Shown piece after piece: positions 34,778 to 44,299 of a stretch of DNA of 64,000 nucleotides. The stretch is from Bauldia sp963759235 (GTDB lineage: Bacteria > Pseudomonadota > Alphaproteobacteria > Rhizobiales > Kaistiaceae), in NCBI GenBank assembly GCA_963759235.1, contig CAVWYO010000006.1, positions 620,001-684,000 on the forward strand, given 5' to 3'. A model generated the notes under the pieces. It was not told the DNA's origin and made no database searches. It was given only the letters and a program-made list of their open reading frames with translations. Made by a program: the position numbers and the translations under genes. Numbering within the stretch: position 1 is the stretch's first letter; the number at the start of each line of letters is the position of its first letter.

Positions 34778-36073
34778 ATGCTGCTCGTCGAGATCGCGAT
34801 CATCGTCGTTTTGATACTGGCGAACGGCGTCCTGGCGTTGGCGGAACTGGCCATCGTGTCGTCGCGACGCTCGCGTCTGGAAACGCTTGCCCGGGACGGG
34901 GTCGGCGGCGCCCGGTCGGCGCTCGGGCTGATTGACGATCCCGGCCGGTTCCTTTCCACCGTCCAGACCGGCATCACCCTTGTCGGCATCTTGGCGGGCG
35001 CATTCGGCAGCGCCACGATCGCCCGCCCGCTCGGTGTCGCGCTCGATCGCATCGCATGGATCGCGCCGAACGGCGATTCTGTGGCGATTGCCATCGTGGT
35101 GGTCGTGATCGCCTATCTGTCGCTCGTCATCGGCGAACTGGTGCCCAAGCAGATCGCATTTGCCGATCCCGAACGGTCGGCGGTGATCATGGCTCCGTCG
35201 ATGCACCTGTTGTCTCGTCTTGCCTCACCCGTGGTGTGGATTCTTCAGCATTCCAGCCGCGCCGTCCTCCGCCTGTCCGGCCTCCCGGCACGCCGCCGCA
35301 CGACGATCACCGAAGAAGAGGTGAGGGCGCTGATCGCCGCCGGCACGGGGGCCGGCGTCTTCGCGCCGCAGGAAAAGGCGATGATCGACGGCGTGCTCCG
35401 TCTCGCCGACCGTTCGGTCAGGGTGATCATGACGCTGCGCTCGGAGATCGTGTGGATCGATCGCACCGCCGGGCGCGCCGAGATCGTCGAAACCGTCGAG
35501 GCGGGGCGACATACGCGCCTGCTTGTCTGCGACGGCAGCGTCGATCATCCGGTCGGCGTCGTCGACGCTCGGGATATCCTGACGCGTGCCCTGAAGGGAG
35601 AGCCGCTCGATCTTGCTCTGATCGCGAAGGACGCTCTGGTGATCACCGAGCGGACGCCCGTCTTGCGGTTGATCGACCTGTTCCGGAAGGAAGGCGTCCA
35701 TTTCGCCCTGATCGTCGATGAATACGGCACGACGCAAGGGATCGTCACCGCGACCGATGTTCTCGAGAGCATCGCCGGCGACCTGCCGGAGCGGGGTGAG
35801 GCAGTGGAGGCGATGGCCGTCCGCCGGGCGGACGGCTCGTGGCTGATCGACGGGTTGATGCCGATCGACGAATTCGAGGATCTCGTCGGCATCGGCGGGC
35901 TAGCCTCCGGTGGCGATTTCGAGACCGTCGCGGGATTTGTCGTCAGCGAACTCGGGCGACTGCCGGAAACCGGCGACCGCGTCGTCCGCCCGGATATGAC
36001 TATCGAAGTGGTCGATATGGACGGTCGGCGCATCGACAAGCTGGCGGTGACATTGCCGCAGCACCACCCCTGA
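34778..36073 (+). CDS. Hemolysin-family/CorC-type CBS domain membrane protein
   Basis: About 431 aa with the layout of the HlyC/CorC (UPF0053) family: N-terminal CNNM membrane domain with about four segments (MLLVEIAIIVVLILANGVLA first, ALAELAIVSSRRSRLE conserved), a CBS pair (MTLRSEIVWIDRT ... FRKEGVHFALIVDEYGTTQG) and the C-terminal CorC_HlyC domain (SWLIDGLMPIDEFEDLVGI). Probable role in magnesium or cobalt efflux or homeostasis. The ATG at 34778 has a CGGAG box; the ATG at 34748 is an alternative. Confidence 0.9.
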   Translation: MLLVEIAIIVVLILANGVLALAELAIVSSRRSRLETLARDGVGGARSALGLIDDPGRFLSTVQTGITLVGILAGAFGSATIARPLGVALDRIAWIAPNGDSVAIAIVVVVIAYLSLVIGELVPKQIAFADPERSAVIMAPSMHLLSRLASPVVWILQHSSRAVLRLSGLPARRRTTITEEEVRALIAAGTGAGVFAPQEKAMIDGVLRLADRSVRVIMTLRSEIVWIDRTAGRAEIVETVEAGRHTRLLVCDGSVDHPVGVVDARDILTRALKGEPLDLALIAKDALVITERTPVLRLIDLFRKEGVHFALIVDEYGTTQGIVTATDVLESIAGDLPERGEAVEAMAVRRADGSWLIDGLMPIDEFEDLVGIGGLASGGDFETVAGFVVSELGRLPETGDRVVRPDMTIEVVDMDGRRIDKLAVTLPQHHP

Positions 36074-36219
36074 AACGCGTCGCAACCGATCGGTCGCGGC
36101 TGCCGGAACCGAGAAACAGTTGCGACGGGGCGGGCACCGCGCCGGGCCTGCGCGGCCGATTGCGCCCCAACCGGCCATCGCTTAGGTTCCGCGCGGACTT
36201 CCAGCCAGCCGAGGAAACC

Positions 36220-37065
36220 ATGGCCGACATCGCCGCCCTGCAAGAGACGATTGACGCGGCTTTCGAAGAGCGAAACGCGATCGGCCCCGCGACCAAGGGC
36301 GCAGTTCGCGACGCCGTGGACACCGCGCTCGACCGGCTCGACCGCGGCGAGTTGCGAGTGGCGGAGAAGAAAGGCGGCGACTGGGTCGTCAATCAGTGGC
36401 TGAAGAAGGCGGTCCTGCTTTCCTTCCGGCTCAGTCCGATGACGACGATCAAAGGCGGCCCGGGGGAGGCGTCGTGGTGGGACAAGGTGCCGTCGAAGTT
36501 CGATGGCTGGGGCGCCGCGGAATTCGAGAAGGCCGCGTTCCGCGCCGTGCCGACCTGCGTCGTTCGCCGCTCCGCCTATATCGCTCCCGGTGTCGTGCTG
36601 ATGCCGTGCTTCGTCAACCTCGGCGCCTATGTCGACGCGGGCACCATGGTCGACACCTGGGCGACGGTCGGCTCCTGTGCCCAGATCGGCAAGAACTGCC
36701 ACATCTCCGGCGGCGCCGGCATCGGCGGCGTGCTGGAGCCGTTGCAGGCCGGCCCGGTGATCGTCGAGGACAATTGCTTCATCGGCGCCCGCGCCGAGGT
36801 CGCCGAAGGTGTCGTCGTCGGCGAAGGTTCGGTGCTGTCGATGGGCGTCTATATCGGTGCCTCGACCAAGATCGTCGACCGGGCCAGGGGCGAGATTCAC
36901 CGGGGCCGCGTGCCGCCCTATTCGGTGGTCGTGCCCGGCGCCTTGCCGGGCAAGCCATTTCCCAACAACGAGCCGGGGCCGTCGCTCTACTGCGCGGTGA
37001 TCGTCAAGCGGGTCGACGAGCAAACCCGGGCAAAGACGAGCGTCAACGAATTGCTGCGGGACTAG
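36220..37065 (+). CDS. dapD: 2,3,4,5-Tetrahydropyridine-2,6-dicarboxylate N-succinyltransferase
   Basis: 281 aa. Uses succinyl-CoA in the fourth step of the succinylase route to diaminopimelate and lysine. The left-handed beta-helix with hexapeptide repeats runs from SAYIAPGVVLMPCFVNLGAY through VIVEDNCFIGARAEVAEGVV, and the N-terminal substrate domain has LSFRLSPMTTIKGG. The ATG at 36220 follows GAGGAAACC. dapE follows after three small genes. Confidence 0.97.
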   Translation: MADIAALQETIDAAFEERNAIGPATKGAVRDAVDTALDRLDRGELRVAEKKGGDWVVNQWLKKAVLLSFRLSPMTTIKGGPGEASWWDKVPSKFDGWGAAEFEKAAFRAVPTCVVRRSAYIAPGVVLMPCFVNLGAYVDAGTMVDTWATVGSCAQIGKNCHISGGAGIGGVLEPLQAGPVIVEDNCFIGARAEVAEGVVVGEGSVLSMGVYIGASTKIVDRARGEIHRGRVPPYSVVVPGALPGKPFPNNEPGPSLYCAVIVKRVDEQTRAKTSVNELLRD

Positions 37066-37208
37066 CGCGCTGAAAGAAGAGGCGCGGCGATCGGCGGCGG
37101 AGACGCCGGTGGCCGCATGTTGGATGGCCGGCTTTTTCCGTCGACAAAGAAGACCGTGATATCTTTTCGGGCGGGCCGAATCACCGACCTGACGATGGAG
37201 AAGCGACG

Positions 37209-37475
37209 ATGGATAGTTTTCGTCAGTTCATCATTCGCACGGCTGAGGTGTTTATCGTTATCCTCGTCGTGCTCATCACATTGTGGTTTGCGGTTGGCGG
37301 CGCCGGATACGGACAGCTCATTGGCATCGGTTGGCTCCTGGGCATCGTGATCGGCGGCGCCATTGGCTTCGTATTCGGGTGCGTTTCCGCCGCGTATTTC
37401 TTCCTGCTGCTGGAAATCGCCAAAAACACCAGGAAAATGGCGAAGTATTACGAGACGCCGGGCGCCTCACAATAG
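37209..37475 (+). CDS. Small membrane protein
   Basis: 88 aa with two hydrophobic segments (VFIVILVVLITLWFAVGGAG and LLGIVIGGAIGFVFGCVSAA) and a basic cytoplasmic tail. The ATG at 37209 is preceded by GGAGAAGCG. Family not recognised; it resembles uncharacterised membrane proteins often next to DUF805 genes. The next gene, DUF805, starts 138 bases later. Confidence 0.65.
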   Translation: MDSFRQFIIRTAEVFIVILVVLITLWFAVGGAGYGQLIGIGWLLGIVIGGAIGFVFGCVSAAYFFLLLEIAKNTRKMAKYYETPGASQ

Positions 37476-37613
37476 TCGAGTCTCCGGGCAGCGGCTCGGA
37501 GACGTGCTTGCAACCAGTTGCGCAGCCGATTGCGATGCCGCGACCCCGGGGTTTCGGGCCGCGGCATCTATTCCGTCACAACAGTCCAGGTACCTTGAAA
37601 GCAGGAGGCACCG

Positions 37614-38042
37614 ATGACTTGGCAACAGTTATTCTTTAGCTACCAAGGCCGCATCAACCGGGCAAAGTATTGGCTTGCAGCTCTGGTCTACATCCTGGTC
37701 AGCCTAGTAGCCTTTGGTCTCGCTTTTGTCATATTCTCCAATCGCTCGGCGATTCCGCTGGCGGTAATTCTCGCCGTGATCATATACATTGTGTTTATTA
37801 TCTCAGGTTTCTCGGTGGCCGCCAAACGCCTCCATGACCGCAACAAGAGCGGCTGGTGGATTCTGATCTTCTATGTTCTGCCGGGCGTGCTTGAAGAGGG
37901 CGGTCGGGCGAGCGGCAGCTACAGCGAGAATCAGATCCTCTCACTCATCGGCTTCGCCATCAGCGTCTGGGCATTCGTTGAATTGGGTTGCCTTCGCGGT
38001 ACGGTGGGCCCGAACAGATTTGGACCGGACCCGCTCGGATAA
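37614..38042 (+). CDS. DUF805 family membrane protein (copy 1)
   Basis: 142 aa. The family signature is FFSYQGRINRAKYWLAALVY at the start (GRxxRxxYW), AAKRLHDRNKSGWWILIFYV in the middle and ELGCLRGTVGPNRFGPDP at the end. About four membrane segments. Function unknown. It forms a tandem pair with a second, more diverged DUF805 gene at 38253. Confidence 0.88.
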   Translation: MTWQQLFFSYQGRINRAKYWLAALVYILVSLVAFGLAFVIFSNRSAIPLAVILAVIIYIVFIISGFSVAAKRLHDRNKSGWWILIFYVLPGVLEEGGRASGSYSENQILSLIGFAISVWAFVELGCLRGTVGPNRFGPDPLG

Positions 38043-38252
38043 CGCGCCTGAATCGGCGGCCCGGTTGACGGCGACGCCGCGGCCGCATGAAGTGCAGGCC
38101 GCGGTGACGGTCAGGCTGGCGTCGTGAGGCGCTTCGTCGCCCTCCGACGCTTTTTGGCTCGTCGTCCGGCCGGCGGGGTCCTATAAACCCGGCGGTGACA
38201 ATCGAACCGCGGGCCGCAAGCGGGCCGGCGGCAGGATAGGCATGGGAATTCT

Positions 38253-38705
38253 ATGCGGTTTGGATTTGTCCTGACATCGACGAACGGCCGCATCGCCCGC
38301 CGGCAATGGTGGCCGGCGACCGCCATCCTCGTCGCGATCAATAGCGCGACCTATCTCCTGCTCATCTTCGGGCCAGGCATCATGTTCACCACGACCGGAT
38401 GGATCATCGTCCTGATCGTCCAGATCGTTCTTGCCTATCCGTTCTACGCGGTGTCGGCGAAACGCTTCCACGATCGGGACAGGCCGGGGTCACTGGCTTG
38501 GATATTCGTCGTCGTGCTGGTCCTGCCGACTGTTCTCAGTCTTCTCCACCTGATGGGCAATCCGTTCACCCCCAACACGCTCGATTGGATCACGCGCGGC
38601 CTGTCGTTCATCGTTGCGGTCTGGTTCATCGTTGAGCTCGGCATTCTGCCGGGGACCACCGGCAGCAATGCCTACGGGCCGGATCCGGCCGAGGGTCGCG
38701 CCTGA
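38253..38705 (+). CDS. DUF805 family membrane protein (copy 2)
   Basis: 150 aa, paralogue of the previous gene: TSTNGRIARRQWWPATAILV, SAKRFHDRDRPGSLAWIF and ELGILPGTTGSNAYGPDP align with its three signature stretches. Overall divergence is high, so the duplication is old or the two genes were brought in separately. The intergenic spacer upstream (38043-38252) shows no gene. Confidence 0.88.
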   Translation: MRFGFVLTSTNGRIARRQWWPATAILVAINSATYLLLIFGPGIMFTTTGWIIVLIVQIVLAYPFYAVSAKRFHDRDRPGSLAWIFVVVLVLPTVLSLLHLMGNPFTPNTLDWITRGLSFIVAVWFIVELGILPGTTGSNAYGPDPAEGRA

Positions 38706-38779
38706 TCGGCATCGCTCCGACCACGACGTTCCAATCCGATTGACGCGGCGGCCAACCGCGAGGATAGATCGGCTCCCCA

Positions 38780-39955
38780 ATGACCCATGCTGTTCTCGAC
38801 CCGGTCGCTTGCCTGAAGGCGCTGGTCGCATGCCGCTCGGTGACGCCGACGGAAGGCGGCGCGCTCCGCTATCTCGCCGACACCCTCGGCGGATTGGGGT
38901 TCCGGACCGAGCGGCTGGTCTTTTCGGAAGCCGGAACGCCGGACGTCGAGAACCTCTCCGCGACGATCGGCACGCGGCCGCCGCATCTCGCCTTCGCCGG
39001 CCATACCGACGTGGTGCCGCCCGGCGACGAAGGCCTCTGGCGCCATCCGCCGTTCGGTGCCGAGGTCGCGGACGGAGCGCTCTACGGCCGGGGCGCCGTC
39101 GACATGAAGGGTGGCATCGCCGCCTTCGCGGCTGCGGCGTCGGCCTTTCTGGCCGCGCGAGGCGAGGCGCCCGGTACGCTCTCGCTGCTGATCACCGGCG
39201 ACGAGGAAGGGCCGGCGGTCAACGGCACCGTCAAGCTGCTCGGCTGGGCGCTGGCGAACGGCTGCTGCTTCGACGCCGCCCTCGTCGGCGAGCCGACCTC
39301 GGTCGCCCGTCTCGGCGATACGGTGAAGGTCGGCCGGCGCGGCAGCCTGTCCGGCACCATCCGGGTTCCGGGCCGCCAGGGCCACGCCGCCTATCCCCAT
39401 CTCGCCGAGAACCCGGTTCCGCGGCTGGTCCGGCTGCTCCACCGGCTGACGGCGACGCGCCTCGACGAGGGAAGCGAAGACTTCCAGCCCTCGAACCTGG
39501 AGGTGACCAGCGTCGATGTCGGCAACCCCGCTTTCAACGTAATTCCGGGCGAGGCGACGGCGCGGTTCAATGTCCGCTTCAACGACCGATGGTCGGTCGA
39601 GACGTTGACCGGCTTCCTCAAGGCGGAGCTTGACGCCGCGGCCGACGGCGACGCCTACGAGCTCGCCATCGCTCGCGGTCCAAGCGAATGGTTCCTGACC
39701 CGGTCGGACGCGCTCATCGCTCCACTGGCCGGGGCCATTCTGGACGTGACCGGGCTGACGCCACAGCGCTCCACCGGCGGCGGCACTTCCGACGCGCGCT
39801 TCTTCAAGGACATCTGCCCGGTGGTGGAGTTCGGGCTGGTCGGCGACACCATGCATCAGGTGGACGAACGGGTGCCGCTCGCCGACCTCAAGGCGCTGAC
39901 CGCGATCTATCAGGGCTTCCTCGAACGCTACTTCGCGGCAGGTTTCGATGTTTGA
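38780..39955 (+). CDS. dapE: Succinyl-diaminopimelate desuccinylase
   Basis: 391-aa M20 metallopeptidase that removes succinate from N-succinyl-LL-diaminopimelate in lysine and peptidoglycan synthesis. Zinc ligands: FAGHTDVVPPGDE (His and catalytic Asp), GRGAVDMKGG (bridging Asp), ITGDEEGPAVNGT (catalytic Glu and ligand), and the C-terminal His in VGDTMHQVDERV. The middle dimerisation domain is intact. Its stop codon lies inside the start of the next gene (8-base overlap). Confidence 0.97.
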   Translation: MTHAVLDPVACLKALVACRSVTPTEGGALRYLADTLGGLGFRTERLVFSEAGTPDVENLSATIGTRPPHLAFAGHTDVVPPGDEGLWRHPPFGAEVADGALYGRGAVDMKGGIAAFAAAASAFLAARGEAPGTLSLLITGDEEGPAVNGTVKLLGWALANGCCFDAALVGEPTSVARLGDTVKVGRRGSLSGTIRVPGRQGHAAYPHLAENPVPRLVRLLHRLTATRLDEGSEDFQPSNLEVTSVDVGNPAFNVIPGEATARFNVRFNDRWSVETLTGFLKAELDAAADGDAYELAIARGPSEWFLTRSDALIAPLAGAILDVTGLTPQRSTGGGTSDARFFKDICPVVEFGLVGDTMHQVDERVPLADLKALTAIYQGFLERYFAAGFDV

Positions 39956-40538
39956 ACGGGACGAGATCGCCCGTTCGCTCACCGGCGCGTGGGAGCTCTT
40001 TCTCGACCGGCCGGGGGCGATGCGCCGTTTCGACGTCAGCGTCGAGGGTTTCTGGCGCTCGTTCCGGGCGATCGTGCTGGTGATACCCGCCTACGTCGTG
40101 ACGACGCTGGCGGAGCGGATCATCACCTCCAACGCGGTGGTGACGACCGAAGACCCGGGCGATGTCCTGTTCTTCATCGACGGGGCGATTGGCCTGGCGC
40201 TCGACTGGATCACGCTGCCGATCGTGCTGGCACTGGCGGCGCGCCCGCTCGGCATCGCGGGGCGCTACGGCGCCTTCATCATCGCCCGCAACTGGGGCTC
40301 GGTCCTCGCCGTGGTACCGTTCGCCGTTGTCAGCCTCCTGGTTGTCCTTGGCCTCGCCGGCGCCGATATCGCCAACTTCCTCATGCTCGCCGCGCTGATC
40401 GTCGTTCTACGCTACAACTTCCTGATCGCCCGGCGAGCGCTCGACGTCGGCACCAGCTTTGCAGTCGGCATCGTCATCCTCGACCTGGCGATCAGCCTGA
40501 TGATCTCGCTGGTCCTCGACGCGATGTTCGGCTTCTGA
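39948..40538 (+). CDS. Integral membrane protein of unknown function
   Basis: 196 aa with about five hydrophobic segments (for example AIVLVIPAYVVTTLAERII, SVLAVVPFAVVSLLVVLGLA). Overlaps dapE by 8 bases, so translation is probably coupled. A membrane protein of this kind is commonly found between dapE and truA in Hyphomicrobiales. No catalytic motif visible. Confidence 0.75.
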   Translation: MFERDEIARSLTGAWELFLDRPGAMRRFDVSVEGFWRSFRAIVLVIPAYVVTTLAERIITSNAVVTTEDPGDVLFFIDGAIGLALDWITLPIVLALAARPLGIAGRYGAFIIARNWGSVLAVVPFAVVSLLVVLGLAGADIANFLMLAALIVVLRYNFLIARRALDVGTSFAVGIVILDLAISLMISLVLDAMFGF

Positions 40539-40725
40539 GCGAATTCGCGGGCGCACTCACGCACTCACGCGCAGTCATGGCCGGATGGATACAGGTCGGA
40601 GGCGGGATAGGCGGCGGCGAGCTTGTCAGAGCGTGTTTCGACGGCGCACCTGATCTTCGCGGGTTGACCCCGCGCGGACGTCGGTCGTGTCCGCCGCGAA
40701 TTGGACCGTGCGGTTTGCCGAGGCT

Positions 40726-41709
40726 CTAGCCCACGGCCCGCGCAGCCTCTTGAAGCACGTCGACCACGACTTCGACAAACGACCCGAACGTCGCCCCCAC
40801 CGTGTCGTCCGGGCCGTTCCAGTTGATCGTCGTGCAGAAGGTGATTGGAACGCCTCCGACGATCATCTGGCCGGGCAGGCATCGGGCATGGAACCCATTG
40901 AGATCGATGCTGCCACCCTTTGCATAGGCCACCGTATTTGGCGGCACTACCGTTACAATGGCGTCGGCCATGGCCTGAATGCGCTTGAACTCAACCAATG
41001 TCTGCGGCTTCTTGAAGAAAGTGCCGGCCAGAGCCTGCTGATACCAGCGGACCATCTCCTCGGCGGTGCTCGCCATCGTCTCAACGTCGTTGATCGGCGG
41101 TCGCGGCTCGCCGAATTTCTTGCCCTTGTCGAACGCCTTCTCACCCTCCCAGCCTATATCGACGCCTTCCGGCGCACCGATGAGATAAGAGACCAGCCGG
41201 CGTGTCGAATTGGGGATCTGGGTGTTGGGCAATCCGGCTTCCGCAATCAGGGCGCGGACCTGATCCGGGCCCGCGGCGGCCAGTGCGATATCAGCCGCTG
41301 TGTTGTCGCTGTGCGTGATCATGGCCTCGAGCACGCTACGTGCCGTGGTGGTGCCGGTGAGATTGACGAACACGGCGCTGCCTTGGGTGCGCACGGCGTC
41401 GTCGATTGTCTCTTGAGTGTCTTCCGAGAGCCGACCGGCTTCCACCTCACGCAGGAACTGTGCAAGCACGAATGTCTTGAAGGCGCTGGCGATGAAAAGA
41501 TGGGTGGCCGGATTGTAGGCTGCCTGCCAGCGGGGCTCCGGATATCCGGCGACGACAAGACAGCTCGCGCTTCCCGACAGCTTGGCAAAGCGGTCGACTG
41601 CCGTCTGCACGGCCGAGCCGACTTCGGCTGCCGCGGCGCTGCTGATCATTGCGGGCGCCGCCATGGCCGAGGCGGCAAGAGCCAGTGCGCGACGACGGGT
41701 GAGGTGCAT
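40726..41709 (-). CDS. Class A beta-lactamase-like serine hydrolase, exported
   Basis: 327 aa. The N-terminus has the twin-Arg stretch THLTRRR-like (MHLTRRRALALAASAMAAPA), suggesting Tat or Sec export. Serine beta-lactamase fold motifs are SxxK as S75-A-F-K78, SDN at 134-136 (THSDNTAADIA) and the KTG box as AKGGSID near residue 276. This is the set found in class A enzymes, though the omega-loop Glu cannot be placed with confidence. It could hydrolyse beta-lactams or act as a penicillin-interacting amidase. It is monocistronic, convergent with the dapE-linked membrane gene. Confidence 0.85.
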   Translation of the reverse strand: MHLTRRRALALAASAMAAPAMISSAAAAEVGSAVQTAVDRFAKLSGSASCLVVAGYPEPRWQAAYNPATHLFIASAFKTFVLAQFLREVEAGRLSEDTQETIDDAVRTQGSAVFVNLTGTTTARSVLEAMITHSDNTAADIALAAAGPDQVRALIAEAGLPNTQIPNSTRRLVSYLIGAPEGVDIGWEGEKAFDKGKKFGEPRPPINDVETMASTAEEMVRWYQQALAGTFFKKPQTLVEFKRIQAMADAIVTVVPPNTVAYAKGGSIDLNGFHARCLPGQMIVGGVPITFCTTINWNGPDDTVGATFGSFVEVVVDVLQEAARAVG

Positions 41710-41955
41710 GCAGAATCTCCTTCGCGGTCCCCGAAACTGGAGCCAAGACCATTTTTACGCTCGTTGTCGCCAAGTCCCAACTCCAGGGACCTTCGCGTCA
41801 TGCGCTCATTCCCAACGTCCTCGTCGAGCCAGTCGAAAGTTCGCTGACGATAGGGCATGCGGGCAAGCGGCACGCAGCGACCCCCGGGGGCCCTCGGCGG
41901 CCGTGAAGAAGCCGCCGTGGTCGCTTCGCCCGATGGAGCGGCCGCGTTTATCGGT

Positions 41956-42708
41956 TCACGGGCCGACCTCCGGGTAGTCGACGGCGACCAGGTAAAGGCC
42001 GTGGGCCGGGGCGACCGGGCCGCAGCGGCTCCGGTCGCGCGCATGCAGGGCTTCGCCGACGGCCGCAACCGGCCACCGTCCCTCGCCGACCTTCTTCAGG
42101 CTGCCGACCATCGAGCGGACCTGGGAATGGAGGAACGAGCGGGCCGAGGCGCGGATCGCCACTTCGCCGTTCTCGCGTGAAACATCAAGCCGGTCCAACG
42201 TCTTCACCGGCGACTTTGCCTGACATTGAGCATCGCGGAATGTCGTGAAATCGTGCCGGCCGACGAGGGCCCTGGCCGCTTCGTGCATGGCCTCCGCGTC
42301 GAGCGGCGCCGTCACCCACCACGCCCGGCCCCGGTCGAGGGCGAGCGGCGCCCGACGATCGTCGATGCGGTAGAGGTAATGGCGCCGGACGGCCGAAAAG
42401 CGCGCATCGAAATCGGTTCCCACCACCGCGGCCGAGAGGATGGCGATCGGCTCGGGCCTGAGATGCGCGTTGACGGCATCGCGGACGGTATCGGCCGGCC
42501 ATGCGCGCGTCAGATCGACGTGGGCCGCTTGGCCCAGGGCATGGACGCCGGCATCCGTCCGTCCCGCCCCCTTCGCCGTCACGCTCTCGCCGGCGAAACG
42601 CGCCAAGGCCTCCTCGATCGCCTGCTGGACCGAGCGGCCATTTTCTTGCCGCTGCCAGCCCACAAAAAGGCCGCCGTCATATTCGATGGTGAGCTTGTAG
42701 CGTGGCAA
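41956..42708 (-). CDS. truA: tRNA pseudouridine(38-40) synthase TruA
   Basis: 250 aa. Converts U38-U40 of tRNA anticodon arms to pseudouridine. The catalytic Asp is in GAGRTDAGVHALGQAAHVDL; YDGGLFVGWQRQENGRSVQQ at the N-terminus and SFLHSQVRSMVGSLKKVGEG near the C-terminus are conserved. Belongs with fmt and def in a translation block, although a frameshifted gene now lies between truA and fmt. Confidence 0.97.
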   Translation of the reverse strand: MPRYKLTIEYDGGLFVGWQRQENGRSVQQAIEEALARFAGESVTAKGAGRTDAGVHALGQAAHVDLTRAWPADTVRDAVNAHLRPEPIAILSAAVVGTDFDARFSAVRRHYLYRIDDRRAPLALDRGRAWWVTAPLDAEAMHEAARALVGRHDFTTFRDAQCQAKSPVKTLDRLDVSRENGEVAIRASARSFLHSQVRSMVGSLKKVGEGRWPVAAVGEALHARDRSRCGPVAPAHGLYLVAVDYPEVGP

Positions 42709-42885
42709 GGTTCGGCTCGGCGCGTAAGTGGAAGACGGTGCAACTCCAAGGTCGCTTCGGGCATTGCCGCGCGGCGGTCAACCCTCGCCGGTTGCCGCCC
42801 CGCGGGCGGGGTGGAGCACCGCATGCCGTGAAGCGGACCGGCCATCCAGGCCGCGCGACGCCTTTCGCTTCAGGCTTCGGCGGCG

Positions 42886-44299
42886 ATGATACATACCAGG
42901 TCGATCCTTCTCGCGTTTTCGCTGTGCTGCGGTCTTGTCGGTCCGGCGTTTGCAACCTGCGATCAGGTTCTTGCAACCGGGAGCGCCTACAAGAACTACG
43001 AGGCGGTATGGCAGCAGCTCAAGGCGGGCGCCGAGCCGGCGACGGTCAAGAACATCGGCTGTTTCATCGACATCTCGGGCGGTCTCGACGCCGAGGCCGC
43101 CTACCGGCGCCTGATTGCCACCACGTTCCAACCGAACATCCTTTACGACTACCTGGTCGAGGAAGAGCGCTCCGTCCTCAGGAAGGCTCGCACCGACGCC
43201 GGAGGCCCGTCGGCGGCACTCGCCTGGCGCGGCGGTTACCTCGCCGAAGCCGCGATGACGGCGTATGAGCGTACCCATGACCGGCGTTTTCTCGACTTCT
43301 TTGTCAACTATTTCGACAAGGTGCTGACCTTCCGCGATTCCGAACGCGGCGTCACCGACGTGTACCACGGCCGGATCATGGCAAGCTGGGGCGAGTACCG
43401 TCCCGCCTGGGTGTGGCTCGGGCCGATCCCCATCAAGATGAACCTGTGGGTCGCCCACGTGACCCACGCCGCGCGGATCACGCTGGCCGCCTCGCAGTTC
43501 ATTCGCGTCGTCATGAGCGACCCGGCGCTCGCCGACTACCAGCCCGCCGCACAGCGCTACCTCGACGCCAGCCTCGCCGCCCTGGCTGAATTCGACGAGG
43601 ACCGCACCCCCGTCGGCGACACCGAGGACAGCTGGTATACGCGACCGGTGACCGGCGCTCCCGAGGCGACCAATCACCTGCATACCCTCGGCAGCGTTTA
43701 CATCAATCTCGCCGCGGTCACCGGCAACCCGACGATGAAACAACGCGTCAATGACCTTCTCGGCATCTTCCAGGAGGGCGTGCAAACCGCCGATGACGGG
43801 ACCGTGTACTGGCAATATTTCCCCTATTTCGCCGATCAGAGCATCGGTGCCAACGGCCGGGAGTTCTCCGAGCGTCTGTGGAAGGCGTCGCAGACCGCAC
43901 CGTTCCTCTACCGTGCCTATGCGGCCGGCTACCCGGTGCCGGAGACGCTGATCAAGGCGATCGTAGCGACGTTCCTCACCCACATCGTCCGCGACGGTCA
44001 GGTCCTCCGCAATGTCTCGCCCATCGAACTCGGCACCGATCCAGCCGGACGACAAGGACCTCAGCCATCTCGGCGGTATCGTCACCTGGCTGGAATTCAG
44101 TGCGTACGAACCGGCAATCGCCGACCGTATCGTCAATCTGGTCGGCGCGCGTCCGGATCTCTTCCCGGGAGGCTGGTTCGACTCCTCCGACATGGCTCGC
44201 GGCTATGCCTTCCTTCTCGGCAGGACCGGCGGCCCCGTCCTCGCTAAGCCAACACCGGTGGCATCTCGCGCACACCGCGCAGGAAAGCCTCGGTCTTAA
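42886..44299 (+). pseudogene. Secreted alpha-helical repeat protein with a 3' frameshift
   Basis: Signal peptide MIHTRSILLAFSLCCGLVGP then AFATCDQ. About 390 residues follow with repeated helical pairs, suggesting an (alpha/alpha) toroid as in glycosidase or epimerase families; the family is not recognised. In frame 1 the protein loses sense after NVSPIELGTD (about 44040) and becomes Arg-rich. The +1 frame continues meaningfully as QPDDKDLSHLGGIVTWLEFS and DLFPGGWFDSSDMARGYAFL to a stop at 44299. One base extra or two missing near 44038-44046 explains it. The frame-1 version would end at 44247. Either a true mutation or a sequencing error. The 3' end overlaps fmt. Confidence 0.7.

Noticed and set aside
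42778..44193. Open frame of 471 codons antisense to the frameshifted secreted protein
   Set aside because: The plus-strand frame has a signal peptide and protein-like composition; the antisense frame does not.
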